This document shows, piece by piece, positions 47,858 to 59,299 of a stretch of 64,000 bases of DNA. Positions within the stretch are counted from its first letter, which is position 1, and the number at the start of each line of letters is the position of its first letter. A program made the position numbers and the translations under genes. The notes beneath the pieces are model-generated. The model was not told where the DNA came from and searched no databases. It worked only from the letters and a program-made list of their open reading frames with translations. The DNA is from Isoetes taiwanensis (Eukaryota; Streptophyta; Lycopodiopsida; Isoetales; Isoetaceae), in the NCBI GenBank assembly GCA_021234155.1, contig JAJEKV010000002.1:1972593-2036592 (forward strand), written 5' to 3'.

Positions 47858-49645
47858 CTAGGCTATATCCGGGATAAGAGAGATGGTGGGCTTGGATGTA
47901 AGGACCCTTTTATACAGGCACAAGCACTTGCAGCCAAATTTGCTTGGCGTGCGCTACATAATGACTCCTCTCCAGCTATGATATTCGTTAAACACTGGCT
48001 TGACCAGTGCAAGCTCAAACATAAACCATCACTTCCGAGGGACGAACTAGGGGCCTTCTTCTATGATGCTAAACTTGCTCCAGGTACCTCCCCGGTAATG
48101 ATAAGGGTACTCCAAGCCTGGATGAAGGTGTTATCGATATGCTCCCCAGCTGATATTCCCAAAGAGGCTGGAAATATCAGCATCTTCTGGAATACACAAG
48201 TTTGGAATAGGGAGGGTCTCCCTCTGGCCTTGGTCCATCCCCGCATATTTGGGAAATGGAGAAAACAGGGATTTCAGTATCTACAACATCTATGGGTGAA
48301 TGGCAGATGGATGTCCTGGACTAGATTAGTACAAGGTACAAGGGGCGGGAGAAGGAGATAGAAAGGTACTACGTGAGATTCTGGAAAATATCAAAAATTG
48401 CTCAGGTATTCCGGGGCCTAAGGAAATATGGTGGTGTGTTCGGAGTGAAAAGTACTGTATGGAAAGTATCTTCGCGCTTTGTGTGGTGATGAAACTCCAC
48501 TAACAGCAGAAGTTAGGATGGGGGTAACAACTAAGGTTGCTAAACTTCTCCTAGCTAATTCATGGAAATCTATCTGCTCAAAGAAACTTCAGTTCTTTAG
48601 GTGGACTGCGCTTCAAGGAGGTCTCAGTACTAAACAGGTTTTACTTCGGAAAGGGATTGTCATTAGGGCGGATTTGGGGTCTGAAAATGGCCTCGTAAGA
48701 AAAATTCCATGTCATATTTTCTCTTGCTTATTAATTGTACTTTCCTTCTCTTTAATCGCAATAAATACTCAAAAAGTAACTTCATCAATTAGTTTTTCGG
48801 CCATAACTTTTGATTCATAGCTTCAAATCGCATGATTTTTGCTTTATTGGATGCGGAATCAAAAGCTCTATCCAACAGTATATGGGTTGAATATATTCTA
48901 ATCTAATTTAGATGACCAAAAGTTAAAAAAACGAGAAAAAACCTGGTTTTTTGCATTTTTTTTAGTCTTTCCTTTTATCAAAAGCATATCAAGGCTATAC
49001 TCATTGGAAAGATCTCGCCATGAGCTATCCAACGCAACAAACATCGTGCAATTTGGACATCACAATCACAAGTTATAACCAAAAAACGATTGCATTTAAG
49101 TTAAAAAGTGCAATTATTACAATACTATTTATTGCAAAAGTGCCACGTAATACTGATTTTCATTTTGAATTCCTCTCTTTCATTGGCTTGAAGGTACTAT
49201 GACGTGGATATTAGAAATTAAAGATACGGGCCATTTTGAGACCCCAAATCCGCCCTAATGGGCAGATGATATGTGCCCATTGGGCTGCCAATCATGTGAA
49301 TCGATCGTACATCTCCTTTTCTGCCCTAAGATTCACGAGTTCTGGTGCTGGATTTCCCCGATATTAGGGATAGAGCTCGACCACTTGCATGGCCCGAGCT
49401 GCTCATAAGAACTGATAAATGCATAATTACTACCTCCTTGACCAATGTGGCACTTTGGGTGATGTGGAGGCACATATGCGACGTGGCATTAGGGGACAGG
49501 CTACTTCAATGACAAAACTAAAGAACCTCTTTAACATGGAAGTGGCTTTAATGGCCTTGTCCCACCATAGAAAGATGGGTGTGGCGTACAATAAACAGCT
49601 GGATAGAGTTGGTAAAGTGGAAGGATTCTACTGCTACTTCAGATG
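47858..49645 (+). pseudogene. L1-type LINE ORF2 C-terminal half, interrupted by a TIR element
   Basis: The plus strand reads GGLGCKDPFIQAQALAAKFA from 47,889, the post-RT block of plant L1 ORF2 ('GGLGi.dp...n.AllakW.wR'). It goes on to 48,360, then with a frame change to the zf-RVT region at 48,479-48,665 (LQFFRWTALQGGLSTKQVLL). The zinc-knuckle half CPLGCQSCESIVHLLFCPKI is found only at about 49,277-49,340, after a 590-bp insertion. The downstream stretch to 49,645 is probably the 3' end. RT and EN are missing upstream, consistent with 5' truncation. Confidence 0.8.
48666..49255. mobile_element. 590-bp TIR element (MITE-like) inside the LINE zf-RVT region
   Basis: GGGCGGATTTGGGGTCT, one mismatch, AAAATGGCC begins at 48,666 and its reverse complement ends at 49,255: 27 bp with one mismatch. 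The flanks read ATTA before and TAAT after, giving a TA duplication (Tc1/mariner-like) or an ambiguous TTA/TAA. The inside is AT-rich and non-coding. It splits the LINE's zinc-knuckle domain, which proves it is an insertion. Confidence 0.8.
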
Positions 49646-49657
49646 TCAATAAATGGA

Positions 49658-51830
49658 CGAAGAATAGAATAGAATAGAATAGAATAGTTTTTTTAACGTC
49701 CACGAAGACCAATAGGTCATGGGACCCATACAATGGGCTAGTACAATCATTACTACTAGGATTAAAAAACCCCTGCCTCGAAAGGTTTTCAAGGGAAAAA
49801 CCTTTGCAGTAATGATGATACTAGACAAGCTTAGATAATGACTACTGAGGGCTCAGTAATTGCAGACGTTTATCTAGAACCTCAAGTATGTATAATGCCA
49901 AGTCATGCACAGATGGTGCGCTGAGAAGTTGTGGAAGCGTGGAATGGAATGCTAAGGTCGAAAAATGATTCTGGACTATCTCAAAAGCGTGGCAACTTCT
50001 TAAGAGTATGGCTTTCATCTTCAATAACATGGCAGAATCGGCAACAGCACATAGTCTCCGCCGCGGCAATTGCGGCGCTCCCATCTACCTGTCTCAATCC
50101 AGACTGTGGGACCCCGTGCGTAATTGATGCAATAGCTACAAGCTTGTTCCCGGACAATGAAGCAAGCAAATAAGCTTGGGGCCCCGTGCCAAAGTGGGAT
50201 TTATGTGTGCATGATAATGACCGGTTTTCACTTGGGCCAAAGTAGCTGCGCCCCATATCTTTTGAGAAAACGACCATTAAGATATTGTTGCAAAGCTCGA
50301 GGATCGAACCGGCAAGCATCAGTAAGATTCGCTGCAGTTCCCCAAGCGTGCAAACCATGTAGTGCAATGCTCTTTCCAACATCGTTTCAAACGCCGAGGA
50401 GATTCACCATGGCAAGTGCAAGAACGGGATACCTAACATCGTCCATGTGGTGCACCTTGCGGATATAGTGGAGATGGCTTCATGGCGAGAATGTTGAAGA
50501 GGCCAAAAACACGTCTCTTGTAAAAAGAATAGCATAGGGCACCGTTCTTTTAACTCAAGGTCTGTAAGTGAGAAAGGACTTTTTGCACCCGCTCCAAGCT
50601 CTCCCAAGCACTAGCACTAATGGCGGCCCCCACCCTTGAACCATACAAGAAAACAGGCTCTACCAAAGCCCCAAACAAGTGGGCTTTCCCGTGGCCAATC
50701 ATGAATTTCTGGCGAAAACAATTGTTTTGCATTGCATAGAGTGCTCTCCATCCAAAGACCACCCGCTTGGTAATACAATTGTTGAGTGTGTTCTTTGAAA
50801 TTCTACACCAAGATACTTGTAGCTATCTACAACTTCAACCAGCGGCTATCATAGTGCATAGGGGAACATTGTGACGAGAAGATTGAACTACCAAAAGCTT
50901 GGTCTTTTGCGGATTAACACGCAGCACTGTTCTCCACGTAAACCGTCGCGAGCATGTAAATGTTCTTTGCATACTAGCGGCGGTATGTGCTGTGGTGAAA
51001 CATCATCGCGATACATAAGTTGCCTAATGATATAGTGTGCCAAATGTGGACCCCGCCATGATTATCAAGCCATTCTTCCAATTGATCAATGTACAAGCCA
51101 AAAGTGTAGGAGATAAAGGGCAACCCGTCGAACTCCAATATTGCTAGTGATTTGAGTACCGATGCTTTGGAAATTTAGCAAAAACCCTTTCATAGAGCCG
51201 ATAAACCGTGCATTTTGAAGATCTTGTGGAACCCCAAGTGCTCGCAGCGCCGCCAAAGAAGCTCGTGTGGAAATCGTATCAAAAGCGTAAGTAAAATCTA
51301 CAAAGCATATATAGAGGTCTTGTTTCAAACTTCGACTACGTTCAATAAGCATGCTAATGTGAAAATATGGTCTATTGTAGAATGGCATGGACTAAAGCCC
51401 CGCCTCGTCCTACAAAGACGCATACACCGGTATATTACGCCCATGATGTCAAACCGCTTCTCAAGAAGATCGGCTAAGAGCTTTGAAAATATGGAACTTA
51501 CCATGATCATGCGATAATTAGAAGGGTCATGCTTATCACCGCTTTGTAAATTGGTGCGACCTTTTGGACAAACCCAAGTTTCTCGGCAAGCCTTCTTGCA
51601 AAGCTTGATTTAAAAGAGTAGTGATGATTGGAAGCAATAGCGGACCCCCCCATTTAAGCAATTCTGCTTGCAAACCTTGAAGATCAGGAGACTTGCCATT
51701 AGATAGATGCCGCAATCCTTCTTTGACTTCCTCCTCTGTGAATTGAAGAATATCACCTACCAAAGGAGGCACAGAATTAAGGACCCCAGGATGATCATAT
51801 AAGTGGACCAATCGCTCATCTCATCCAGGC
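49658..51830 (-). pseudogene. Degenerate non-L1 LINE with (AGAAT)n tail
   Basis: Read on minus from 51,811: a pre-RT helix block (FTEEEVKEGLRHLSNGKSPD), RRGFSPCHSTIDHIFTLACL (RT fingers, usual 'QxGFrpgrsTidqIf.L'), LYICFVDFTYAFDTIS (catalytic Asp, near 51,310), GVRRV (from 'GVrQGcpLSP'), a YRDD box near 51,010 in place of YADD, the thumb block EPVFLYGSRV at about 50,660, and a C-terminal CCRFCHVIEDESH knuckle at about 50,040-50,005. At least five frames are used, so it is dead. The 3' UTR (49,775-49,687) and TATTC units (49,686-49,660) close it. No EN is found, so the copy is 5'-truncated. Confidence 0.82.
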
Positions 51831-51831
51831 C

Positions 51832-52628
51832 CTACATATGATAGTGGGATTCATACTCTTGGTAACTAAATATCCTATATGCCCTGAAACCCTTTGGTGT
51901 GTGGAAATCGGTTTTGCCCACCCTATAGTACCTGCCCCTGTGGAGAAGACGACGATATTTCCCTATAGTACTCACATGCAGGAAAGAAGAGCAGGCATTC
52001 CAGTAGTACATCTGCACCTAGTCTGATGGGCAAGTAACACACAACTTTTCTATCTGTCCCATGGAGGGGGCTCTTTGTAAATTTTCCATCTACATTAATA
52101 ATATACTCCTACCTTCAAAAAATAAAAATAAAAAAAATATATATATCTACAAAACAATCAGGGAATAAAGGCAATAAATACAATTTCATCCCTTAACGAC
52201 AAAGCTCACCACCCAATCGGGCTATCCTGATCAAGAGAATCTTCGAGAAAGACTAAATTTTAGAATAGGAAAGGCTTTAATTGTGATCAATTCAGCCACT
52301 AAAGAAATCCATCTCTAGCAAAACACAAATTCAAAGAATTGGGTTAGGCTTAAAATTAGGCTAAAGAAGAAATTCAGAGAAATCTCAAATGATTGAAAGC
52401 TTCTCCAAGCAATCAATCCACATCTCTAAATATATGCTTACATTTAGATATCATCCTAGACAATTTTCACTTGAAGCTGCAAAAAGAATTATGAATATCT
52501 ATACCAATGCACTACTCAATAGTACTAAACAAAATCAATAGGAGTTTGTTTTTAGAAGCAAGTAAAATCACAAAACCATCTTCAGGATTTCAAAGTCCAA
52601 AATAGCTTACCATTCATAAAGGAAATCT
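51832..52628. other. Spacer without a supported gene
   Basis: Short frames at 51,832-52,026 overlap antisense and are not recognised. The rest is AT-rich, with an AT microsatellite near 52,130-52,145. Confidence 0.4.
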
Positions 52629-52760
52629 TAGAATAGAATAGAATAGAATAGTTTTTTTAACGTCCACGGAGACCAATAGGTCATGGGACCCATACAATGG
52701 GCTAGTACAATCATTACTACTAGGATTAAAAAACCCCTGCCTCGAAATCCTCCTGGAAAT
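52629..52760 (-). mobile_element. Solo LINE 3' tail with (AGAAT)n
   Basis: The block GAATAGAATAG, TTTTTTTAACGTCCACG, GACCAATAGGTCATGGGACC, CATTACTACTAGGATT, AAAAAACCCCTGCCTCGAA is nearly identical to 49,665-49,770. It is therefore a very short 5'-truncated copy of the same LINE family, inserted in the same orientation about 3 kb away. Confidence 0.85.
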
Positions 52761-53410
52761 CCTCTTGGAAAGGAAGATAAGGCGTAAAGGAGGTAGAAAG
52801 TAATTTTGAAGAAAAAACTTGAGATTAACACTATTTGTATGTAGGCAGATCTAGCTTGTGAAGGTAAATGAGTGTAGTGGCTTGTCATGGAGGCAATATT
52901 TATAAACTTGAAAGTCCCTCCATTTTATTATCACCATTGAAAACCTAGATTTTAATGTTCCATCGACAAGTTCAACTTCAAAAAAACTATTCTCTAACAT
53001 TGACTTGATTTTATAAACATTAGATATCGTGGAACATCAACATTACATTGCTAATATTCCACTTCATGTGGAACTATCCTCATTTTCACAAGCAATTAGG
53101 GTTGGATCTTAATTGTGTAGGATTTTAAACCAATACAAATTGTTAGTCTTTGATAATATACGTTATGCAAATAATAGCAGTTCGACACAATACAATATCA
53201 AATCAGTCAACATTCCAACATCAAATCATATAACTTATGCACAACCTATAAGCATTTAGATATATCAAAGATAAAGGTCGTATACGGGTAAAATATGGAT
53301 CATGTGAGTACATACCATTTAGAGTTGATAATCAATTTACAACAAGAAAGAGGGAACTAGAAAGAGTTTTTAAGCCATATTAGTTTTGGAAGTGTAGTAC
53401 ATTTAACGAA
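52761..53410. other. Spacer up to the right arm, no gene seen
   Basis: AT-rich DNA with no recognised frame. It does not contain the missing half of the DNA methylase found at the opposite arm boundary. Confidence 0.45.
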
Positions 53411-53562
53411 ATATTACTTTCTTATTGAAAAGCACGTCAATTCAAAGCAACTTTATGCTTTAAGAAGCTAGACCATATCTTGTATGGATGGCATACTTTC
53501 GAACTACTTATCAATTCTATTATCGTAATGCACAGTTGGTGCGAATTACTGCATTATTCCAC

Positions 53563-53793
53563 TCATTTTAAATGCCGTAAATGTTCCTCCACCTGTTCAC
53601 GGCGGCGCCGCTCAAGCCTTCTTCCGGAAGCATTTCGTCTGCAGGCATAGTTTCTTAGCACAGGGTTTCTGGCAGGCAGCACCCAAGCTTTCTTCTGCAT
53701 GGATTTCTTCTGCCGCCCAAGCTTTCTTCTGCCGCCCAAGCTTTCTTTCTGCACGGATTTCTTCGGCACCGATTTCTTCTGCGCCATAGCCAA
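53563..53793 (-). CDS. Small basic repeat-containing ORF (right arm)
   Basis: A 76-codon frame starting MAQKKSVPKKSVQKESLGGR, with repeated QKKS units and an Arg-rich end (RRLERRRREQVEEHL). No known domain. The left-arm twin is frameshifted by loss of about 20 bp of an internal repeat, which argues against selection. It may be the leader of an LTR element rather than a gene. Confidence 0.3.
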   Translation of the reverse strand: MAMAQKKSVPKKSVQKESLGGRRKLGRQKKSMQKKAWVLPARNPVLRNYACRRNASGRRLERRRREQVEEHLRHLK

Positions 53794-54334
53794 GTTCTCA
53801 CCAGCACAGGGTTTCTTGAAGTATCTTTCCTAAATCTGTAGCTTCTATATATATGTTATCTGTGCCTAAATCTGTTGCTTCTATATATCTTTTATCTGTG
53901 CTTGTTGCCTTTGGCAAAATCTCCAAGAATCTCCAAGAACTTGTTGCCGTTGGCCAAATCTCCAAGAACTTGTTGCATTTGAACCCCTGCTCACCGAAGG
54001 GAGAAAGAATTTTGAACCTGGAATGCTGTATTGCAGGATGGGAAGGGGCTAGGACACCTATTCACGATGCTGCGGAAGATAAAGCAGCCATAGCCACAGC
54101 TTCCAAAGGTCGATAAAAAAAGGGCATTCTCAGAAAAATAGAGTATCTTGTTCTCTTATTGGGGCAATGGTTCTGCAGTTTCACATCTATTCTGCAGTTA
54201 GATTGAAGCTTAGGCCATCTATTCACAGCGCTGCGTAAGATTCCATGTGTCTTTGTGGAAAGATTTGATGCCGGAACAGAGCTTGCCACCCAAAACAGAG
54301 TAAGGAACGTAATTCGCCCAACTGTGCATTACGT

Positions 54335-54545
54335 CTGGGAAAGTTCCCCGTCTCGGAATATTCCCTCGGCGGCACCGCCAGACTTAGCGGCGCTGCGGCT
54401 TCGCCACTTGAGCGCCGCCTCGTCTTGCGGGGCCGCCTCAGAAAATTCCCTTGTGGAATTTCCTCAACCAGAACTTTCCCTATTGGGCGCCACCTCAGGA
54501 AATTCCCTCGTGGAATTTCCTCAACCAGAACTTTCTCTATTACAT
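54335..54545. promoter_or_regulatory. GGAANNTTCC dyad cluster (right arm)
   Basis: At least eight dyads in about 200 bp: GGGAAAGTTCCCC, GGAATATTCCC, GAAAATTCCC, GGAATTTCC, GAACTTTCCC, GGAAATTCCC, GGAATTTCC, GAACTTTC. A GC-rich block (54,365-54,430) sits among them. A sub-block (GGAAATTCCCTCGTGGAATTT, read with its neighbour) is tandemly repeated. Possible LTR enhancer. The heat-shock-element interpretation is weak because spacings do not follow the 5-bp register. Confidence 0.35.
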
Positions 54546-55780
54546 TATTGTTGTATGTTTTAGATCTCTTTAAAAGTTGAATATGCATTTGCAACAACTA
54601 CCAAATGAGAGAGCTACGAATTTTTGCGCAAAAACCACTTTTCAAAAGGAGGTCGCTTAATAATCTTCAACGGAAAGTTAACGGATAATGCCTAAACATT
54701 CGGAGAGTGGGAGAACAACAGAAGAATCTGAAAACCTCACTCTTTTTGTTGAACTTGAAGAATGTTTGCCGATAAGCTTGTGAGTGTTTTAATTGAAAGT
54801 CGACCATCCTAATTGGAGGATTTTTCATAATGGTTTGAACTATGGGCGAGTTTAATGGCACGTGGCTAATATTGCATGAGGCAATGATTTTGCTTGCTTT
54901 GGGGGCATCTTCGAGGGCGAAGAGCAACGTCTATTAAAGCCATATCTATGGCTTTGCATGAAGCAAAGAGTAGGGACAAATGTTAGAATTGAATTGATTT
55001 TAATCGTCCATAGAGCCTAATAGAGGTGTATAGAGCCAATAAAGAGCACATTAAGCCCATTACTATCCATGCATAAAAAAAAAAAAAAAAAAAAAGAGAG
55101 AAGAAGAAAAAAGAGAACCATGATCTAAAGGGTGTTTTGACGAAAAAACCTTGTCAATAATAAGCGTATTGATGAGTATGTACATATTAATATGTTGAAG
55201 GTGGGCATAGTTGGATTCATCGTTCAAGAACATTCTGGATATAAGATGTTAGTACCGTCATTGCATGCTCTGTACATATAGTGCCTAATTAGGTGTAATG
55301 AAACTGACATATTTTGTTTGGATAGTAGCAAACTTTGGTCAAAGTTTGAGTATGGTGTTCATCTTCAATCGCGTCAATTTGACAACATTGACATATAATG
55401 TTTTCATGTGGTTCACGGGCCTATTTGCTAGTTTAAATTTTAAGATGATGTGCACCCGTCGCAACTGTCCTACATCTTTTCATGACCAAAACATATTAGC
55501 ACGTATTCCTTGGGCTACAAGGTAGTGTAGAATTTAGTCTGCATTTTGTAATGTCTTATCTTAACCATCTGTAATCTATATATTACTCCAACCGCGTGTG
55601 TTCTTCATTATTATTTACTCTTATACATGCATGCTTCTTCACATTCCATCTGGACATCCAACCTGTGTGTTTTTTCTTTTAACAAACTTTAAGACGATGT
55701 TATGGTCATTGTACATGCAAGGTCTGGGAGTCGAGTATCCTCCATGTTGACCACCTTTTGGTACTAGAGTATTTGGGATT

Positions 55781-56610
55781 CTATTTCAAAACGTTTGGAT
55801 CATGTCTCTTGCAAAAGAATTGGATATGAGACTGTGGACTTAATTCCAGAGCCCAAGCAAAAAAAGGGATTTTTGAATGCGTTCCAAGTCCTCTCACATA
55901 GCAAGTGATATTTCCAGACCCCACACTCCAACCATATGGAAGAACCAGTTCAATCAACACGCGAAACAAGCGTGTCTAGTGGGACTAATCATAAAGCTTT
56001 GATTTGTGAAAATTATTTTGCATAAAATACAACGCGTTCAATCCTATAGTCACCAATTTTTTTATGCAAGTGTCCTAGTGGATGGGTGGTTGTAAATGCC
56101 ATACCAAGGTATTTGTATATTTGCATTAACTCCAAGTTTTGACCCTAAAATGTGAAGTGAGATGCTCCTGCTGCCTAGAAAATGATATGCCAAATTTTAA
56201 CCCTAATATGTGAAGTGAGATGCCTAGAAAATGATATTCCTGGTCTTGACAAGTTGACCTACATACCAATTTTCTGACGAAAACTACTGAGAGCATCCAA
56301 ATCTAGTTGCATACTAGAAGGATGTGAGCCAGAAGGTCCACATCTATAGTTCAAATAATGTGGGAGAGAGTGGACATCATTGAGGTACTCCCAAACCATC
56401 GTTAAAAGGCTAATTTAACGATGGCATTTGAGCTGATATCCTTCCATATAATCTGTAGACATCATGTTCCAACTCATGGGGACACCGATCGTGACAATCT
56501 CCTCCATATTTCCTCTCTAATGATCGCTTTTGAAAGCTTTTACAAAGTCCAGAAAACAACAATAAAGTCCTTGCCATTTATTTTGATTATCCTTTAGCAA
56601 GGTACGAATA
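55781..56610 (-). pseudogene. Non-L1 LINE reverse transcriptase fragments (right arm)
   Basis: Mirror of 21,985-22,990. The minus frame 55,969-55,781 reads FRVLIELVLPYGWSVGSGNI (thumb block). Around 56,580-56,510 the DFVKAF-type RT block is readable on minus. The YxDD box present in the left arm has been lost in an approximately 105-bp deletion near 56,345. Confidence 0.65.
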
Positions 56611-57353
56611 TGAAAATATGGCCGATGGTGGATGGCGTGTCGGTGTTTGGAGTCTGCCTAGCTCCTTTGCCTATGTGATCAATTGTTGCTCTAGAACCCC
56701 GGTGAATAATTTTTCCAGGAGGGGCTGACCATGATTGTGCATTAATGGCGTGGCAATGTCTATCCACGGCCTTGTAAGTTGAGATCACTCTATTTATTAT
56801 TCATTGTGAAGGCAACCTGCTTTTAGAGGGTTCTATTAAACATATCAGTCAATACTTGCACAAACTGATGTCCAACCTATTTTAGAACAAAGAGCTTTAA
56901 ATAAGAGATGGAAGTTCTTAGGAGTGAAGCTGATGGTCAGAATCGTAATACCTACATCGATATAACAAAAGGCATGCACAAAAATTTAAGTAAGAAGGGA
57001 CATCATAATCTAGATAAGCAAGATTCTAGGTTTATTTAGGATAGCAAATAAGAATTTAGGCTAAAACATAATGTTTAAGGTAAATCAGCTAGAAAACTTA
57101 GGAAATTGAGAGGATGAAACTTCGGTTTGATTCACTTTGATTGCACGATTGGTGGGGTCGGGAGCTGGGCATCATTCCGATCCTCAAGGTCTGATTCCTT
57201 TCCCATCCTTCTGATGGTAGAACATAAGCTGAATCTTGAGCAGACGATCCTTACCACACGTATAGCATCAAGATCCATATATTGACCCATTGAGGATATT
57301 AATTCAAAGCTCGCTAACTTGATTGGCCGGCGCTCAATGTATTAGATTGCAAT

Positions 57354-57708
57354 ATGGTAGAAGTGGAGGCTGATCAGTTAGAGGTTACTCTAATGTGGTG
57401 CTTGGATTTGGCACCAAAGAAGTGGCTCTATCTGCTTCATGATTGCAACCTCTTGGAGTTCAGTGGTGAATGTGCTTTTACTTGGTACAATGGTCAGATT
57501 GTCGAGGGTTGTGCAAGCTCTCAATTGGATAGAGCTCACTGTAATACGGCTGCAGTCTTACCATTTTCATATCTTCTTCGTTGCTGCCTTAGAGACAACT
57601 CACCATCATCTACAATTCCTTTACAAATTGAGCCTTTCTTTTGCAACCACGTCGGGGAGAAAGTGCTTTTATTTGAATGTGAAGTTCTTGAAGGATGCTA
57701 AATTCTAG
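57354..57708 (+). pseudogene. Non-L1 LINE endonuclease C-terminal fragment (right arm)
   Basis: Mirror of 20,858-21,202. The plus frame reads LHDCNLLEFSGECAFTWYNG, then SSQLDRAHCN, with an open frame of 115 codons. Upstream it starts in VEVEADQLEVTLMWCLDL. No catalytic N-terminal half is visible. Confidence 0.7.
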
Positions 57709-57959
57709 GAAGTGTGCAAGGACATTTGGACAATTGTCTTTAGCTATAGTCGAGCGATGGCTGGCATAATGGTTGCATTTGCAACACTCAAATGTTTCGC
57801 CAAATAGTGGGGCCGAGAATCTACAGCAACAAGTCTTGGTTTACTGGACAGTTTATATCATGATCTTCTCCTATCACGCCAAGGACTTATCCCAGAGGTT
57901 CATGATCGGAGATATCCGACATAAGTTTAGCTTTGCCGTAACTTTGGTTGGCATGAAAT

Positions 57960-58120
57960 GAGCTTGTTTGATGAGATGATCCATTACCACATAAATAGAA
58001 TCATATCCGGATCGTGTCTTAGGCAATCCCACAATAAAATCCATGCTAATACTTTCCCATTTTGGTCAAGAATATCCAAAGGTTGCAATTAATCTTGCAA
58101 TCAAGCAGAAGCTTTCACTT
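57960..58120 (-). pseudogene. Ty3/gypsy integrase core (right arm, inverted)
   Basis: The minus strand reads the same [20 protein letters not shown] block as at 20,515-20,575, here facing away from its own C-terminus at 58,345-59,047. Confidence 0.8.
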
Positions 58121-58344
58121 TTCGACATGGTAAACATCCGCCACATAACTTAGGATTTCCTTCTTCATGTTGGGCCAAAAGAACCGCTTGCATTATAAGA
58201 GTTTTTAATTCTAGAGTGATCCGATCATCGACTATCATGAGCTTCCTTCGTAATTTGTTGCTTAAGCTCAGATATCCGTTATGCTTAGGATGTATGTGCT
58301 AGAACATCCACACTCTTGGGATTCTTATCTATACTTAATGGAGT

Positions 58345-59047
58345 TTGCGTACAACAACATATCAAGAATCCATAAAGATGAGGCAATTTGAAGCAGTGTA
58401 TGGCCAAGAATGCCAATATCCTCTTACTTGGTGCAGCCCCCAATGTAAAGTTGATTTGGTCCGCACCATGGGTCCATGGGAGAAGACATTGGGACACTCC
58501 CGAATGATTAGGCAAAATATTGCCAAAGCACAAAACCTACAAAAGCAAGCATTAATGATAAAGGAGACGACCTCTAGAATTCCAAAAATATGATATGGTA
58601 TTCCTCAAGATTAACTTGAAGTTTAAGAAAGGAAAAGCTAGCACCTAGATATGCGTGCCCTTTAAGATCACCCAAAGAGTCGGAAACACTGCTTACCATT
58701 TGGAATTGCCTGCTAAGGTCAAGGTCCATAATGTATTCCATGTTAGCAACTTATGCAAGTATCTAAGTGATCCGTCCCATGTACTGCCGCAAGATAATCT
58801 AGTTGCCGTGGAAGAAAGCCTTGCAGTCAAGTCTTTGACAATTTTGCGAGTCGATACTAGAGTATTAAGAAATAGGACCATTGAAAAATACCTAGTACAA
58901 TGGGCAGGGTATCCTCAAGAGGACGCGATATGGGAAGGCGCTAACAAGTTCAGGGAGTTGTACCAGTCCTTTCACATAAGTCATGAGGACATGAGTTCAA
59001 TTCTACAAGGTGAAAATGTAACAAACCTAGTGGCCTGTGCATTTTAG
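58345..59047 (+). pseudogene. Ty3/gypsy integrase C-terminus and chromodomain (right arm)
   Basis: 58,345-58,593 reads TTYQESIKMRQFEAVYGQEC (core end). After a short break, 58,655-59,047 is open for 130 codons: PFKITQRVGNTAYHLELPAK (integrase C-terminal barrel), HNVFHVSNLCKYLSD, then the chromodomain RVLRNRTIEKYLVQWAGYP and EDAIWEGANKFREL. Chromodomain aromatic and acidic residues look kept. The stop is followed at about 59,118 by TGCTACAACATCGTAGC, a plausible LTR start. This frame is the best-preserved retroelement piece in the window. Confidence 0.88.
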
Positions 59048-59299
59048 CATCTCAAAAACCTTAGGGAGTAAATAATGGCTTAATAATTCCTTTTCTTTCT
59101 TTAGTGAGCACCTTAAAACGGATGCTACAACATCGTAGCCTGTATCAGGCACCAGAATATGTCTGATTCAGGAATGCTATTGCTAAATCTAGATCTCCAG
59201 CATACCGGATGGGCATCTGGCGTGATGCCCTGACAATATGATAGATTGCCAACTGTGGTTTTCGCAACATATCATACTTTAAGAGAAGAAGCGTGACTT

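Noticed and set aside
54660-55060. Copia LTR with TGTTAGAATTGAATTG start
   Set aside because: No primer-binding site, matching second LTR or polyprotein could be found, so the call is not supported.
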